NCBI GenBank assembly: GCA_910578735.1
Contig: CAJTSQ010000002.1
Location: forward strand, 79,517-143,516
DNA length: 64,000 nucleotides
Direction: 5' to 3'
DNA from: an uncultured Oscillospiraceae bacterium
GTDB taxonomy: Bacteria > Bacillota > Clostridia > Oscillospirales > Oscillospiraceae
Shown here: piece by piece, positions 1-7,975 of the stretch
Numbering within the stretch: the stretch's first letter is position 1
How the letters are laid out: the number at the start of each line of letters is the position of its first letter
The notes under the pieces: model-generated
Database searches by the model: none
What the model saw: only the letters and a program-made list of their open reading frames with translations
What the model was told of the DNA's origin: nothing
Position numbers and translations under genes: made by a program

Positions 1-714
1 GGCCAGGAAATTCTCCACCGTAATGGCCTCCTTGGGGCAGGCCTTGGCGCACTTCATGCAGCCGATACAGCCGGCGGTGCAGGCCTTCCGGGTGTCGGCC
101 CCCTTGTCCTTGTTCTGGCACAGGACCACAGGCTTGCGCTTGTGCTCAGGCACAATGGAGATCACATGGTTGGGGCAAATTGCGGCACAGGCGCCGCAGC
201 CGGTACACTTGGCCCGGTCCACATGGGCGATGCCGTCCACGATGTGGATGGCGTCGAAGGCGCAGGCCCGGGTACAATCGCCGTAGCCCAGACAGCCGAA
301 CTTGCACAGCCCGTCGCCGCCGTAGAGGCCCTTGACGGCCTGGCAGCTCTGGATGCCCTGGAACTCATACTTCTTGCCCGCCTTGTCACAGGTGCCGGAA
401 CAGGCCACCACGGCCTTCATGGGGACGGAGGAACCGGCCTCCACGCCCATGATCTCCGCCACCTTGGCCGCGCAGGCCGCGCCGCCGGGGATGCACTTGT
501 TCACATCGTTGCCGTCCTCCACCACGCTCTTGGCGTAGTCGGCGCAGCCGGCACAGCCGCAGGCGCCGCAGTTGGCCCCGGCCAGCACGGCGGTGATCTG
601 CTCCACCCGCTCGTCCACAGGGACGTACATGAAAATAGAGGCGGCCACCAGAATCACCGCGCCGATCAGGCCGATGACAGTGACGACAATAATTGCCAGT
701 AAAATCGGATTCAT
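1..714 (-). CDS. rnfB: Rnf complex subunit B, electron-transfer ferredoxin (partial)
   Basis: Iron-sulfur subunit of the Rnf complex, which moves electrons from reduced ferredoxin to NAD and pumps Na+ or H+. Read from the ATG at 714, the frame opens with one membrane segment (about residues 3-25), then the CGACGCAGCADYAK cluster-binding stretch. At least two CxxCxxC...CP ferredoxin motifs follow (CTGCGACAAICP, CIGCMKCAKACP). The frame runs off the left edge without a stop, so the C-terminus is missing. It is the last gene of rnfCDGEAB and starts 18 bp after rnfA. The family assignment is secure from motif order and operon position. Confidence 0.95.
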   Translation of the reverse strand, partial: MNPILLAIIVVTVIGLIGAVILVAASIFMYVPVDERVEQITAVLAGANCGACGCAGCADYAKSVVEDGNDVNKCIPGGAACAAKVAEIMGVEAGSSVPMKAVVACSGTCDKAGKKYEFQGIQSCQAVKGLYGGDGLCKFGCLGYGDCTRACAFDAIHIVDGIAHVDRAKCTGCGACAAICPNHVISIVPEHKRKPVVLCQNKDKGADTRKACTAGCIGCMKCAKACPKEAITVENFLA

Positions 715-732
715 AACTTACTCTCCCCCCTG

Positions 733-1347
733 TCAGACTTTAAAGATGGCGTCTACGATACCGCCGAAGCCCATGAAGGACAGGGAGGTAACGGCGGCAG
801 CCACCAGAGTGATGGGCAGGCCCTCAAAGCACTTGGGGGTAACGGCCTGCTCCACCCGGCGGCGTACGCCGGAGAACAGCACCATGGCCACCAGGAAGCC
901 AATACCAGCGCCAGCGGCGCAGACGATAGACTCAATGAAGTTGTAGCCGTTGTCCAGATTCAGGATGGTCACGCCCAGGATGGTGCAGTTGGTAGTAATC
1001 AGGGGCAGATACACGCCCAGGGCCTTGTACAGAGCGGGAATGAACTTTTTGAGGAAGTTCTCCAGCAGCTGGACCAGGATGGCAATAATCAGGATGAACA
1101 CAATAGTCTGGAGGTAGCCCATATCCCGGGCAGTATTTTCAGCGCCCTCGGGCACCAGAATCAACTTGTAGATGGGCCAGGTGGCGGCGGTGGCCATAAC
1201 CATGACGAAGGTAACGGCCAGGGACATGCCCACGGCGCTGTCCAGCTTTTTGGACACGCCCAGGAAGGGACAGATACCCAGGAATTTGGCCAGGACGTAG
1301 TTGTCCACCAGAATCATGGTAAAGAAGATAGCGGCAAGTTTTACCAT
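733..1347 (-). CDS. rnfA: Rnf complex membrane subunit A
   Basis: Integral membrane subunit of the Rnf complex, 204 residues, the usual family length, with about six hydrophobic segments. The NYVLAKFLGICPFLG start and the LPLITTNCTILG stretch are typical of RnfA/NqrE, whose conserved cysteines hold an intramembrane iron-sulfur centre. The start codon shares one base with the rnfE stop (TAATG), which implies translational coupling. RnfA and RnfE are homologous proteins inserted in opposite topologies. The position between rnfE and rnfB supports the letter assignment. Confidence 0.96.
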   Translation of the reverse strand: MVKLAAIFFTMILVDNYVLAKFLGICPFLGVSKKLDSAVGMSLAVTFVMVMATAATWPIYKLILVPEGAENTARDMGYLQTIVFILIIAILVQLLENFLKKFIPALYKALGVYLPLITTNCTILGVTILNLDNGYNFIESIVCAAGAGIGFLVAMVLFSGVRRRVEQAVTPKCFEGLPITLVAAAVTSLSFMGFGGIVDAIFKV

Positions 1348-2024
1348 TACGCATTACCTCCTTCCACAGCGGGAGCTTCCTTCTTAGGACGGCTGGTCAG
1401 CCAGGTGGCCCCGGCCATCAGGATACCGAAGACGAAGAAGCCGCCGGGGGCGCTGGTCATCAGGGAGAAGGTGTCCACACCCTCGGGGATGACCCGGATG
1501 GCGAAGTCGGCCCCCAGGGAGGGGATCAGCCCGCCCAGGCCGGCCATCCAGGTGCCGGAACCAATAATCTCACGGATGGAGCCCATAATGGTCAGGGTGA
1601 TGGTGAAGCCAATGCCCATACCGATACCGTCCAGGGCGGAGTCCAGAATGCCATTCTTGGAGGCAAACATCTCGGCACGGCCCAGGATGATGCAGTTGAC
1701 CACGATCAGGGGCAGGTACACGCCCAGGGCCTTGTCCAGGTCGGGGACATAGGCCTTGACCACCATCTGCACCACCGACACAAAGCCGGCAATGACGGTG
1801 ATATAGCAGGGGATGCGGACCTGGCTGGGGATGACGTTCCGCAGGGCGGAAATTACAATGTTGGAGCACAGCAGCACAAAGGTGGCGGCCAGCCCCATGC
1901 CAATGCCGTTGGAAGCCATGGTGGTGACGGCCAGGGTGGGACAGGTGCCCAGGACAAGCCGCAGGACCGGGTTCTCGTTCAGAATACCGTTGGTAAGGAT
2001 TTTCATTTTACTGTTTTCACTCAT
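1347..2024 (-). CDS. rnfE: Rnf complex membrane subunit E
   Basis: Integral membrane subunit of the Rnf complex, 225 residues with about six hydrophobic segments. It carries the NPVLRLVLGTCPTLAVT and LPLIVVNCIILGRAE motifs of RnfE/NqrD, matching the cysteine-bearing half-sites of RnfA. The C-terminus ends in a short charged tail (SRPKKEAPAVEGGNA). The start at 2024 has AGGTGA six bases upstream. It lies 17 bp after rnfG and overlaps rnfA by one base. No anomaly is visible. Confidence 0.96.
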   Translation of the reverse strand: MSENSKMKILTNGILNENPVLRLVLGTCPTLAVTTMASNGIGMGLAATFVLLCSNIVISALRNVIPSQVRIPCYITVIAGFVSVVQMVVKAYVPDLDKALGVYLPLIVVNCIILGRAEMFASKNGILDSALDGIGMGIGFTITLTIMGSIREIIGSGTWMAGLGGLIPSLGADFAIRVIPEGVDTFSLMTSAPGGFFVFGILMAGATWLTSRPKKEAPAVEGGNA

Positions 2025-2041
2025 CTTGACTCACCTGCCTT

Positions 2042-2584
2042 TCAAGAATTCACAGCGTTATACGCCTCATTGGCGGAGCTGACCGCTTTGGCCAGCGCAC
2101 GGCTGGAGATTGTCGCGCCGCTCTCAGCGTCAATGGTGCCGCCGTCTTTGTTGATTTTCAGCTCAGCAGCAGGCTGGCCCTGATAACGCTCCCAATAGGA
2201 GGCGGTACCGGCTACCTTGCTGCCGATGCCCTGGGTTTCGCCCTGCTCTGTCACTTTGATCTGCTTGATGGTGCCATCAGGAGTATAAGCGACCATAACG
2301 GTCATGGTGCCGCCGTAGCCCTTGGCGGTGCTGGTGATGACGCAGCCGGCGCCGTTGTTGGCGGTATAGACATCAGTGACGTTCTCCACGCTGACGCTGT
2401 CCACCCGGGTGAAGTCGTCCGCCTCGGGGAGCAGCTCCATACGGGCCAGGCGCTCGGCCTCCAGCTTGGCGGCCAGAATGATGGGAGCGGTGGCAGAGTT
2501 GGTGGCAGCCAGCGCCCCGGTGATGACGACGCAGATGACGCACAGCACCACGATAGGCTTAAATACCTTATTCCAATTACTCAT
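2042..2584 (-). CDS. rnfG: Rnf complex FMN-binding subunit G
   Basis: Membrane-anchored flavoprotein subunit, 180 residues, with an N-terminal transmembrane anchor (about residues 8-27) and an extracytoplasmic FMN-binding domain. The C-terminal SGATIS sequence fits the covalent flavinylation motif (S/T-G-A-T-x-S/T) used by ApbE-type transferases to attach FMN through the last Ser/Thr. The ATG overlaps the rnfD stop by four bases (ATGA). No apbE is in the window, so the flavin transferase must be encoded elsewhere. Confidence 0.95.
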   Translation of the reverse strand: MSNWNKVFKPIVVLCVICVVITGALAATNSATAPIILAAKLEAERLARMELLPEADDFTRVDSVSVENVTDVYTANNGAGCVITSTAKGYGGTMTVMVAYTPDGTIKQIKVTEQGETQGIGSKVAGTASYWERYQGQPAAELKINKDGGTIDAESGATISSRALAKAVSSANEAYNAVNS

Positions 2585-3528
2585 TTCGCTGCCGCCTCCT
2601 TCTTCTTCTTGGCGATACCCAGCTTATCCTGCCGGGTCAGCGCGTCGATATAGGGGGTCACCAGGTTCATCAGCAGGATAGCAAAGGACACGCCCTCGCT
2701 CATGGTGCCGAAGAACCGGATGGCGCAGGTCACAACCCCCATAAAGATACCGGCAATCAGCTTGCCCTTATCGGTGGTGGGAGAGGTGACATAGTCGGTG
2801 GCCATAAAGAAGGCGCCCAGCATCAGGCCGCCGGAGAGCAGCTGCACAATGGGGTCATAGCCGCCGATCAGGGACAGCACGGCCACAGTGGCCAGGTAAG
2901 TAACGGGAATCATGGGGCTGATGACCTTGGTGGCAATCAGGTAGATGCCGCCAATGAGGATGGTGATGGCGCAGGTCTCGCCCAGCACGCCGCCGTGGTT
3001 GCCCAGCAGCAGGGTGACATACTCGCCGGCCCCCAGCACGCCCTTCTCCACGGCCAGCGGAGTGGCCGAGGCCAGGGCGTCGATCCCGTTGACAGGCTTG
3101 GGGTAGTTGGCCATGCGGCTGGCAAAGCCAACGGCCAGGGCAATACGGCCCACAATGGCGGGGTTGGCGAAGTTGAAGCCCAGTCCGCCAAACAGCTGCT
3201 TGATAATGACAATGGCGATAAACGCGCCCACAATGGCCATCCACCAGGGCATGGAGGCAGGCATGTTAAAGGCCAGCAGCATGCCGGTGACCACGGCGGA
3301 CAGATCGGAGATGGGAACCTCACGGCCCATCAGCTTGCAGTAACCCCACTCAAAAAACACACAGGCAGCCACAGTGACAGCGGTAAGGATCAGAGAATTG
3401 ACCCCAAAAATGAAGATCGAGGCGATTAAGGTTGGAACCAGAGCCAGACACACCCGGCCCATAATCTTCTGGGTGCTGTCCGGACCGGTGATGTGGGGCG
3501 CGGCGGTAACAATCAGCTTGTTGTCCAT
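2581..3528 (-). CDS. rnfD: Rnf complex membrane subunit D
   Basis: Polytopic subunit of the Rnf complex, 315 residues, with about eight to ten hydrophobic segments and homology to NqrB. The ALASATPLAVEKG segment (about residues 150-162) corresponds to the covalent-FMN threonine region. The usual SGAT is SAT here, a conservative variant. The C-terminal tail is lysine- and alanine-rich (AKKKKEAAAK), suggesting a cytoplasmic end. Its ATG shares one base with the rnfC stop (TAATG), and its stop overlaps rnfG. Confidence 0.96.
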   Translation of the reverse strand: MDNKLIVTAAPHITGPDSTQKIMGRVCLALVPTLIASIFIFGVNSLILTAVTVAACVFFEWGYCKLMGREVPISDLSAVVTGMLLAFNMPASMPWWMAIVGAFIAIVIIKQLFGGLGFNFANPAIVGRIALAVGFASRMANYPKPVNGIDALASATPLAVEKGVLGAGEYVTLLLGNHGGVLGETCAITILIGGIYLIATKVISPMIPVTYLATVAVLSLIGGYDPIVQLLSGGLMLGAFFMATDYVTSPTTDKGKLIAGIFMGVVTCAIRFFGTMSEGVSFAILLMNLVTPYIDALTRQDKLGIAKKKKEAAAK

Positions 3529-4835
3529 TACTTCTTACCTCCATTCTTCATCATGATCTTGGCCAGGGCGATGGAGGGAGCCAGAGGCCGCTTGGCCGGG
3601 CAGACGAAGGAGCAGGTGCCGCAGCTCATGCACAGGTCTGCGTTGAGCTCTATGAGCAGCTCCACGTTGCCGTCGTTGTAGGCCTGGACGATCTCCTTGG
3701 CGGACAGGCCCAGGGGGCAGGCGTTGGTGCACCGGCCGCAGTGGATGCAGTTGGTGGCCTTAGGCAGCTGGCCCCATTTTTTGGAAAAAGCCAGCACGGC
3801 ATTGTTGTTCTTCAGAATGGGCTGGCTCAAATCGGCGATGCAGTTGCCCATCATGGGGCCGCCGTAGAGCACCTTGCCCGGCTCATCGGTGAAGCCGCCG
3901 CAGAAGTCCATCAGCTCCTGCACGGGGGTGCCGATGATAACCTCCACGTTCTTGGGTTCCTTGACGATGTCGCCGTCCACCGTGAGACGCTTGGTGACCA
4001 GGGGCATACCGGTTTTCAGGTATTTGCCCACAAAGGCCACGGAGGTGACATTCATCACCACTACCCCCACATCGGAGGGCAGGCCGGGGAAGGGGACCTC
4101 CCGGCCGGTGCAGTTCTCGATCAGGACTTTTTCAGCACCCTGGGGGTAGCGGCAGGCCAGCTCCTTCACCTCAACGCCGGCGGGGGCCGCGGACTTCATC
4201 TTGGCGATAGCCTCGGGCTTGTTGGACTCAATGCCGATGATGCATTTGGGAATTTCCAGATATTTCATCACCGCCTGGATGCCGTCCAGGATGTACTGAG
4301 TGTCCTCCAGGAAGCAGCGGTTGTCGGAGGTGATATAGGGCTCACACTCGGCGCCGTTGATGAGGAGGGTATCGATCTCGTCCAGGTTCTTGGGGGCCAG
4401 CTTCACCGCCGTGGGGAAGCCGGCGCCGCCCAGGCCCACCAGGCCGCTGGCCCGAACCGCGTCCTGGAAGGACTTGAGGTCGGTGACAGTGGGGGGCGCG
4501 ATGGCCGGGTCCGGGGTCTGTTTGCCGTCGGGGATGATCACCACGGCGGTCTGGGGCGCTCCGTTGGGAGCGGTAATGGTGACAATGCTGTCCACGGTGC
4601 CGGACACGCCGGAGTGGATGTCAGAGGAGACAAAGCCCCCCGCCTTGCCCACCACGGTGCCCACATAGACCTGGTCTCCCTTGGCCACCTGGGGGGCGGC
4701 GGGGGCGCCGATATGCTGACCCATAGACAGCACGATCTTGGAGGGCAGCGGCATCTTCACGGTTTCAGAGTTGGAAGTCCGCTTGTCGTGGGGGACCTGC
4801 GCGCCGTGCGCAGATCGTTTGAGAAATTTGCTCAT
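3528..4835 (-). CDS. rnfC: Rnf complex NADH-interacting subunit C
   Basis: Peripheral cytoplasmic subunit that exchanges electrons with NAD(H). It has 435 residues, near the usual length of the short Gram-positive RnfC. Order: RnfC N-terminal barrel-like region; a Complex I 51-kDa-like domain with a glycine-rich nucleotide site (GLGGAGFPTAVKL, about residue 135); a SLBB-like region; then two [4Fe-4S] motifs, CIHCGRCTNACP and CMSCGTCSFVCP, near the C-terminus. It is the promoter-proximal gene, with GGGAGG about 12 bases before the ATG. Confidence 0.96.
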   Translation of the reverse strand: MSKFLKRSAHGAQVPHDKRTSNSETVKMPLPSKIVLSMGQHIGAPAAPQVAKGDQVYVGTVVGKAGGFVSSDIHSGVSGTVDSIVTITAPNGAPQTAVVIIPDGKQTPDPAIAPPTVTDLKSFQDAVRASGLVGLGGAGFPTAVKLAPKNLDEIDTLLINGAECEPYITSDNRCFLEDTQYILDGIQAVMKYLEIPKCIIGIESNKPEAIAKMKSAAPAGVEVKELACRYPQGAEKVLIENCTGREVPFPGLPSDVGVVVMNVTSVAFVGKYLKTGMPLVTKRLTVDGDIVKEPKNVEVIIGTPVQELMDFCGGFTDEPGKVLYGGPMMGNCIADLSQPILKNNNAVLAFSKKWGQLPKATNCIHCGRCTNACPLGLSAKEIVQAYNDGNVELLIELNADLCMSCGTCSFVCPAKRPLAPSIALAKIMMKNGGKK

Positions 4836-4982
4836 GTAAGTTTTCGACCTCCCTGTTCAGCGGCCCCTCTCCTTTGCCGGAACCGCCTTTGCTGGTGAAG
4901 AACATAATACACCCTTTTCTCATAAAGCGCAAGGTTTTTTGGTCGGTCTCACCTAATTTTCGTCAAAAATTTTTTACCCGCC

Positions 4983-4991
4983 ATTATAACA
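4983..4991 (-). promoter_or_regulatory. Extended -10 promoter of the rnf operon
   Basis: The minus strand reads TGTTATAAT, a perfect extended -10. No good -35 hexamer lies 17 bases upstream, which is acceptable for TGn promoters. It would give a leader of about 140 nt before rnfC. A 9-bp inverted repeat lies just upstream at 5001-5028. Confidence 0.55.
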
Positions 4992-5000
4992 AAAAAGCAA

Positions 5001-5028
5001 GGCACAGCCCGAAAATTCAGGCTGTGCC
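5001..5028. terminator. Hairpin upstream of the rnf promoter
   Basis: Arms GGCACAGCC and GGCTGTGCC (perfect 9 bp) enclose a 10-base AT-rich loop and are flanked by A6 runs on both sides. On the minus strand the stem is followed by TTGCTTTTTT, so it could stop transcription entering the rnf promoter from the right. It could equally be an operator. Confidence 0.4.
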
Positions 5029-5039
5029 GAAAAAAGGGC

Positions 5040-5068
5040 TTGCGCAGTTTGTCAAGATGCGATACAAT
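5040..5068 (+). promoter_or_regulatory. Putative promoter for the secreted protein at 5370
   Basis: TTGCGC, 17-base spacer, TACAAT on the plus strand. The predicted transcript would carry a leader of about 295 nt holding the palindrome at 5093-5123 and a terminator-like hairpin at 5190-5215. Confidence 0.4.
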
Positions 5069-5092
5069 AAGGACACAAGGCAAATTGAGGCA

Positions 5093-5123
5093 GGTTACAG
5101 GGTGGTCACAACACCCTGTAACC
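5093..5123. repeat. Perfect 12-bp palindrome in the 5370 leader
   Basis: GGTTACAGGGTG and CACCCTGTAACC flank a 7-base loop. It lies about 25 bases downstream of the putative promoter. It may be an operator or an RNA stem. The region from 4836 to 5369 otherwise holds no credible gene. Confidence 0.6.
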
Positions 5124-5189
5124 CTGTGCAGGAGCATCCACCTCCGACACAACAGCTATGCTGCGCCAGCCCTCATTATATCGGAAACG

Positions 5190-5215
5190 CCGCCGTTTAT
5201 CAAGAGGCGGTTTTT
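5190..5215 (+). terminator. Terminator-like hairpin in the leader of the 5370 gene
   Basis: CCGCC, an 11-base loop and GGCGG are followed by TTTTT. It sits about 155 bases before the start codon, so it could act as an attenuator. The stem is short. No anti-terminator or known riboswitch core was recognised nearby. Confidence 0.3.
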
Positions 5216-5369
5216 GGGGTTTGTGTCTGTCAACTGCGGTGTGGGGTTATATATCCTGCGCCGCTTTCGTTTGCCTTGGCGGAAGCGCCCATCGGGGGGC
5301 CGGGAGGTCCCACCCCCCGGGGTGCGCACCGCCGAGGAACCCCAAAATAAACTGAAAGGAAGTAAACAA

Positions 5370-6341
5370 ATGAAAAAGAAAGCCCTATCCCTCGCGCTGG
5401 CCCTGGTGATGTGCCTGGGCCTGATCGTTCCCGCTATGGCGGCTCCCATGGTACACGACACCGGATATTATGTCAATGTCAAATTTCCTGATGTCAAAGG
5501 ACAGGAAACTGTTCGAGCGGGCTTAAAAGGCAGCGGTAAAGTAGAGGAGTATACCATGTATACCCTGGACCCCAGCGTTACCGAGCTGACAGCGGAAGTG
5601 ACGGATGGAAGCGGCGGCTCTATGATTACATATTTTTGGGCGATGTACCCGGCACAGCGGGAAGCGGACGGTACATTTACCTATACCACAGAAGATGAAA
5701 TCCTCTATAGTTTTTCTCCCATTAAGCTGTCAAAAGCTGCTGAAAAGGGCGGATATTGGTATCTCTCATTTCAGCACTCCACCGGACCCACTACACAATA
5801 TGAGATGGCCGGTCTGATGCTCAATATGGGCGGCCAATCCACTCAGCCCACCACCCCTCCCACCATTGAGGTAGAGAAGATCCCCGCCAAGGGCACCGCC
5901 AAGGCCAGCACCCAGACCGTCACCGTGGACGGGAAAAAGGTGGAGTTCCAGATGTACGCCATTCTGGACGCCAACGGCAACGGCACCAACTACATCAAGC
6001 TCCGTGACATGGCCCACATCCTCAACGGCACCAAGGCCCAGTTCTCCGTGGGCTACAGCAATCAGACCGGCATCACCGCCACCAGCGGCCAGCCCTACCA
6101 GGACACCGGTTCCGAGATGAAGACCCCCTTCTCCGGTGACCGCAGCTACTCCGGCGGCGGGCTGAAGGTCCAGGTGAACGGCAAGAGCGTGGAGATGACC
6201 GCCATCAGCCTGCTGGACGACCAGGGCAACGGCTACACCTACTTTAAGCTCCGTGACCTGGGCAAGGCCCTGGGCTTCAACGTGGGCTTCAGCCGCGAGC
6301 AGGGCGTATACATCGAGAGCGATAAACCCTATATCGGGTAA
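5370..6341 (+). CDS. Secreted protein with two copper-amine-oxidase-N-like stalk repeats
   Basis: Predicted exported protein of 323 residues. The start at 5370 follows GAAAGGA by about ten bases and begins with a clean signal peptide (MKKKALSLALALVMCLGLIV, cleavage after AMA). The middle (residues 25-165) has no recognised domain. The C-terminal half holds two copies of a roughly 60-residue unit: a V-x-VDGK/VNGK strand, then Y-x-KLRD-M/L followed by AHILN or GKALG and a VGYS/VGFS strand. That is the pattern of the Cu_amine_oxidN1 stalk domain common in clostridial surface proteins. This domain carries no enzymatic activity by itself, and the role is unknown. It stands alone between the rnf promoter and a bidirectional terminator. 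Confidence 0.75.
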   Translation: MKKKALSLALALVMCLGLIVPAMAAPMVHDTGYYVNVKFPDVKGQETVRAGLKGSGKVEEYTMYTLDPSVTELTAEVTDGSGGSMITYFWAMYPAQREADGTFTYTTEDEILYSFSPIKLSKAAEKGGYWYLSFQHSTGPTTQYEMAGLMLNMGGQSTQPTTPPTIEVEKIPAKGTAKASTQTVTVDGKKVEFQMYAILDANGNGTNYIKLRDMAHILNGTKAQFSVGYSNQTGITATSGQPYQDTGSEMKTPFSGDRSYSGGGLKVQVNGKSVEMTAISLLDDQGNGYTYFKLRDLGKALGFNVGFSREQGVYIESDKPYIG

Positions 6342-6353
6342 CATAAACCAAAA

Positions 6354-6396
6354 GCGGCCCCCGCCTGTATAAAAACAGGCGGAGGCCGTTTGTCTG
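6354..6396. terminator. Bidirectional terminator
   Basis: A GCGGCCCCCGCCTGT / ACAGGCGGAGGCCGT stem with one mismatch and a short A-rich loop is followed by T-rich sequence on both strands. It separates the plus-strand secreted-protein gene from the minus-strand aminotransferase, which ends at 6398. Confidence 0.8.
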
Positions 6397-6397
6397 T

Positions 6398-7642
6398 TTA
6401 GTTCCCCTGCTTCTCCAGGGTGGCCAGCTTCAGGCAGGTGCAGAACACCCTGGCCGCCTGCTCCACGTCCTTCAGAGCGGGGAAGGAGGGGGCAATGCGG
6501 ATGTGGCTGTCCTCCGGGTCCCGGCCGTAGGGGTAGGCCGCGCCCGCCCCGGTCATCACCAGACCGGCCTCCTTGCACAGGGCCACCGTCCGGCCGGCGC
6601 AGCCGGGGGCGGTGTATAGGCTGATGAAGTAGCCGCCCTGGGGGTTGGTCCAGCGGGCGATGTCCAGCGGCTTGATCTGCTCCTCCAGCTCCCGGAGGAA
6701 GGCGTCGAACCGGGGTCTGAGAATCTCACCGTGCTTCTTCATCAGCTCCAGGGTGTGGGCCTTGTCTTTCAGGAAGCGGACCTGGCGCAGCTGGTTCAGC
6801 TTGTCACAGCTGATCATCTGGGCGCCCATCAGCTTGGTCAGATACTTGGTGTTGTCCACGCTGGCCGCCATCACCGCCATGCCCGCCCCGGGCAGGGTGA
6901 TTTTGGATGTGGAGGCAAACTCATACACCAGGTCAGGATTCCCCTTCTCGGCGCACAGCTTCAAAATATCGGGGAAGGGCACATAGTCCCCCCGGATCTC
7001 GTGGACGCAGTAAGCGTTGTCCCAGATCACCGCGAAGTCGGGAGCGGCGGGCTTCAGCCCGGCGATGCGGCCGATCACCTGGTCAGAGTAGATATAGCCG
7101 TCCGGATTGGCGTATTTGGGGACGCACCAGATACCTTTCACCTGGGGGTCAGCGGCCAGCTGCTCCACCTGGTCCATATCGGGGCCGCCCTCGCCGCACC
7201 GGACGGCGATCAGCTCGATGCCGAAGGACTCGGTGACCCGGAAGTGCCGGTCGTAGCCCGGCACAGGGCACAGGAACTTCACCTTCTCCTCCTGGGACCA
7301 GGGCCTTTCGCTGTGGAGCAGGCCGTTGCTCCAGGCCTTGGCAATCAGGTCATACATCATGTTCAGGCTGGAACTGCCCCCCACAAAGCACTGCTCGGGG
7401 GTCACGTCCAGCAGCTCCGCCCAGTACCTCCGGGCGCAGGGCATACCGGCCAGCTCGCCGTAATTCCGGGCGTCTACCCCGTCCGCCACGCAGTCATCAA
7501 AATCCAGGGCGGTCATCAGCCCCCGGGACAGCTCCAGCTGCTCCAGGCTGGGCTTGCCCCGGTCCATGTTTAGGGACAGGCCCTGGGCCTTCCACTGCTC
7601 AAATTCCTCTTTTACTGCCGCGTAGGTAAATTCCTTCCTCAC
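6398..7642 (-). CDS. Pyridoxal-phosphate aminotransferase, class I subgroup Ic
   Basis: Predicted PLP-dependent aminotransferase of 414 residues, matching the MocR-like/AspB subgroup (Aminotran_MocR family), many members of which act on aspartate. Visible markers are MDRGKPSLEQ near the N-terminus, the cofactor-phosphate loop GGSSSLNMMYD, the Asn-Pro stretch KYANPDG, the IWDNAYCVH aspartate and tyrosine, and the Schiff-base lysine in STSKITLPGAG. The start is GTG at 7642, eight bases after AGGAG. It appears monocistronic, with its own promoter region (7643-7718). The exact amino-group donor cannot be read from the sequence. Confidence 0.88.
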   Translation of the reverse strand: MRKEFTYAAVKEEFEQWKAQGLSLNMDRGKPSLEQLELSRGLMTALDFDDCVADGVDARNYGELAGMPCARRYWAELLDVTPEQCFVGGSSSLNMMYDLIAKAWSNGLLHSERPWSQEEKVKFLCPVPGYDRHFRVTESFGIELIAVRCGEGGPDMDQVEQLAADPQVKGIWCVPKYANPDGYIYSDQVIGRIAGLKPAAPDFAVIWDNAYCVHEIRGDYVPFPDILKLCAEKGNPDLVYEFASTSKITLPGAGMAVMAASVDNTKYLTKLMGAQMISCDKLNQLRQVRFLKDKAHTLELMKKHGEILRPRFDAFLRELEEQIKPLDIARWTNPQGGYFISLYTAPGCAGRTVALCKEAGLVMTGAGAAYPYGRDPEDSHIRIAPSFPALKDVEQAARVFCTCLKLATLEKQGN

Positions 7643-7679
7643 TTCGACATCTCCTTTCTATATGAACAATAACATTTGA

Positions 7680-7705
7680 ACTATACCATATATCCGGTGT
7701 ATAGT
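7680..7705. promoter_or_regulatory. Inverted repeat over the aminotransferase promoter
   Basis: ACTATAC and GTATAGT, 12 bases apart, frame the promoter region. On the minus strand TGGTATAGT gives an extended -10 within it. The layout suits a dimeric repressor, but no regulator gene is adjacent. Confidence 0.35.
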
Positions 7706-7718
7706 CGAGTAAAAAGTT

Positions 7719-7952
7719 TCAGTCCTCCTCCGCGCGGATGCGGCACACCATATCCCACATGGCCCTGGCGCTGTTGAAGTTCTGGGGAATCAGATACTTG
7801 GGGCTGATGGTGATGTCAAAGGCGTCGGCAATCTCCGAGACCAGGGCCACAATGCTGAAGGAGTCCAGCATCTTATCGTCGATCAGCCGGTCTGCCGTCT
7901 CATAGTCGATATCCGGGTCGATATCCTGTAAAATTTCCAATATCTCGTCCAT
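7719..7952 (-). CDS. DltC-like acyl carrier protein
   Basis: Carrier protein of 77 residues. The phosphopantetheine attachment site is the Ser in MLDSFS (residue 31), followed by the typical VALVSEIADAFDI helix. The length and acidic character match D-alanyl carrier protein DltC. It is the last gene of the MBOAT-DltD-DltD-DltA-carrier operon, 23 bp after the ligase, with GGAGG before its ATG. It would receive an activated amino acid, probably D-alanine, from the ligase and hand it to the membrane acyltransferase. The substrate is inferred from context. Confidence 0.8.
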   Translation of the reverse strand: MDEILEILQDIDPDIDYETADRLIDDKMLDSFSIVALVSEIADAFDITISPKYLIPQNFNSARAMWDMVCRIRAEED

Positions 7953-7975
7953 AATTGGTTCCTCCGTTTTCTATT

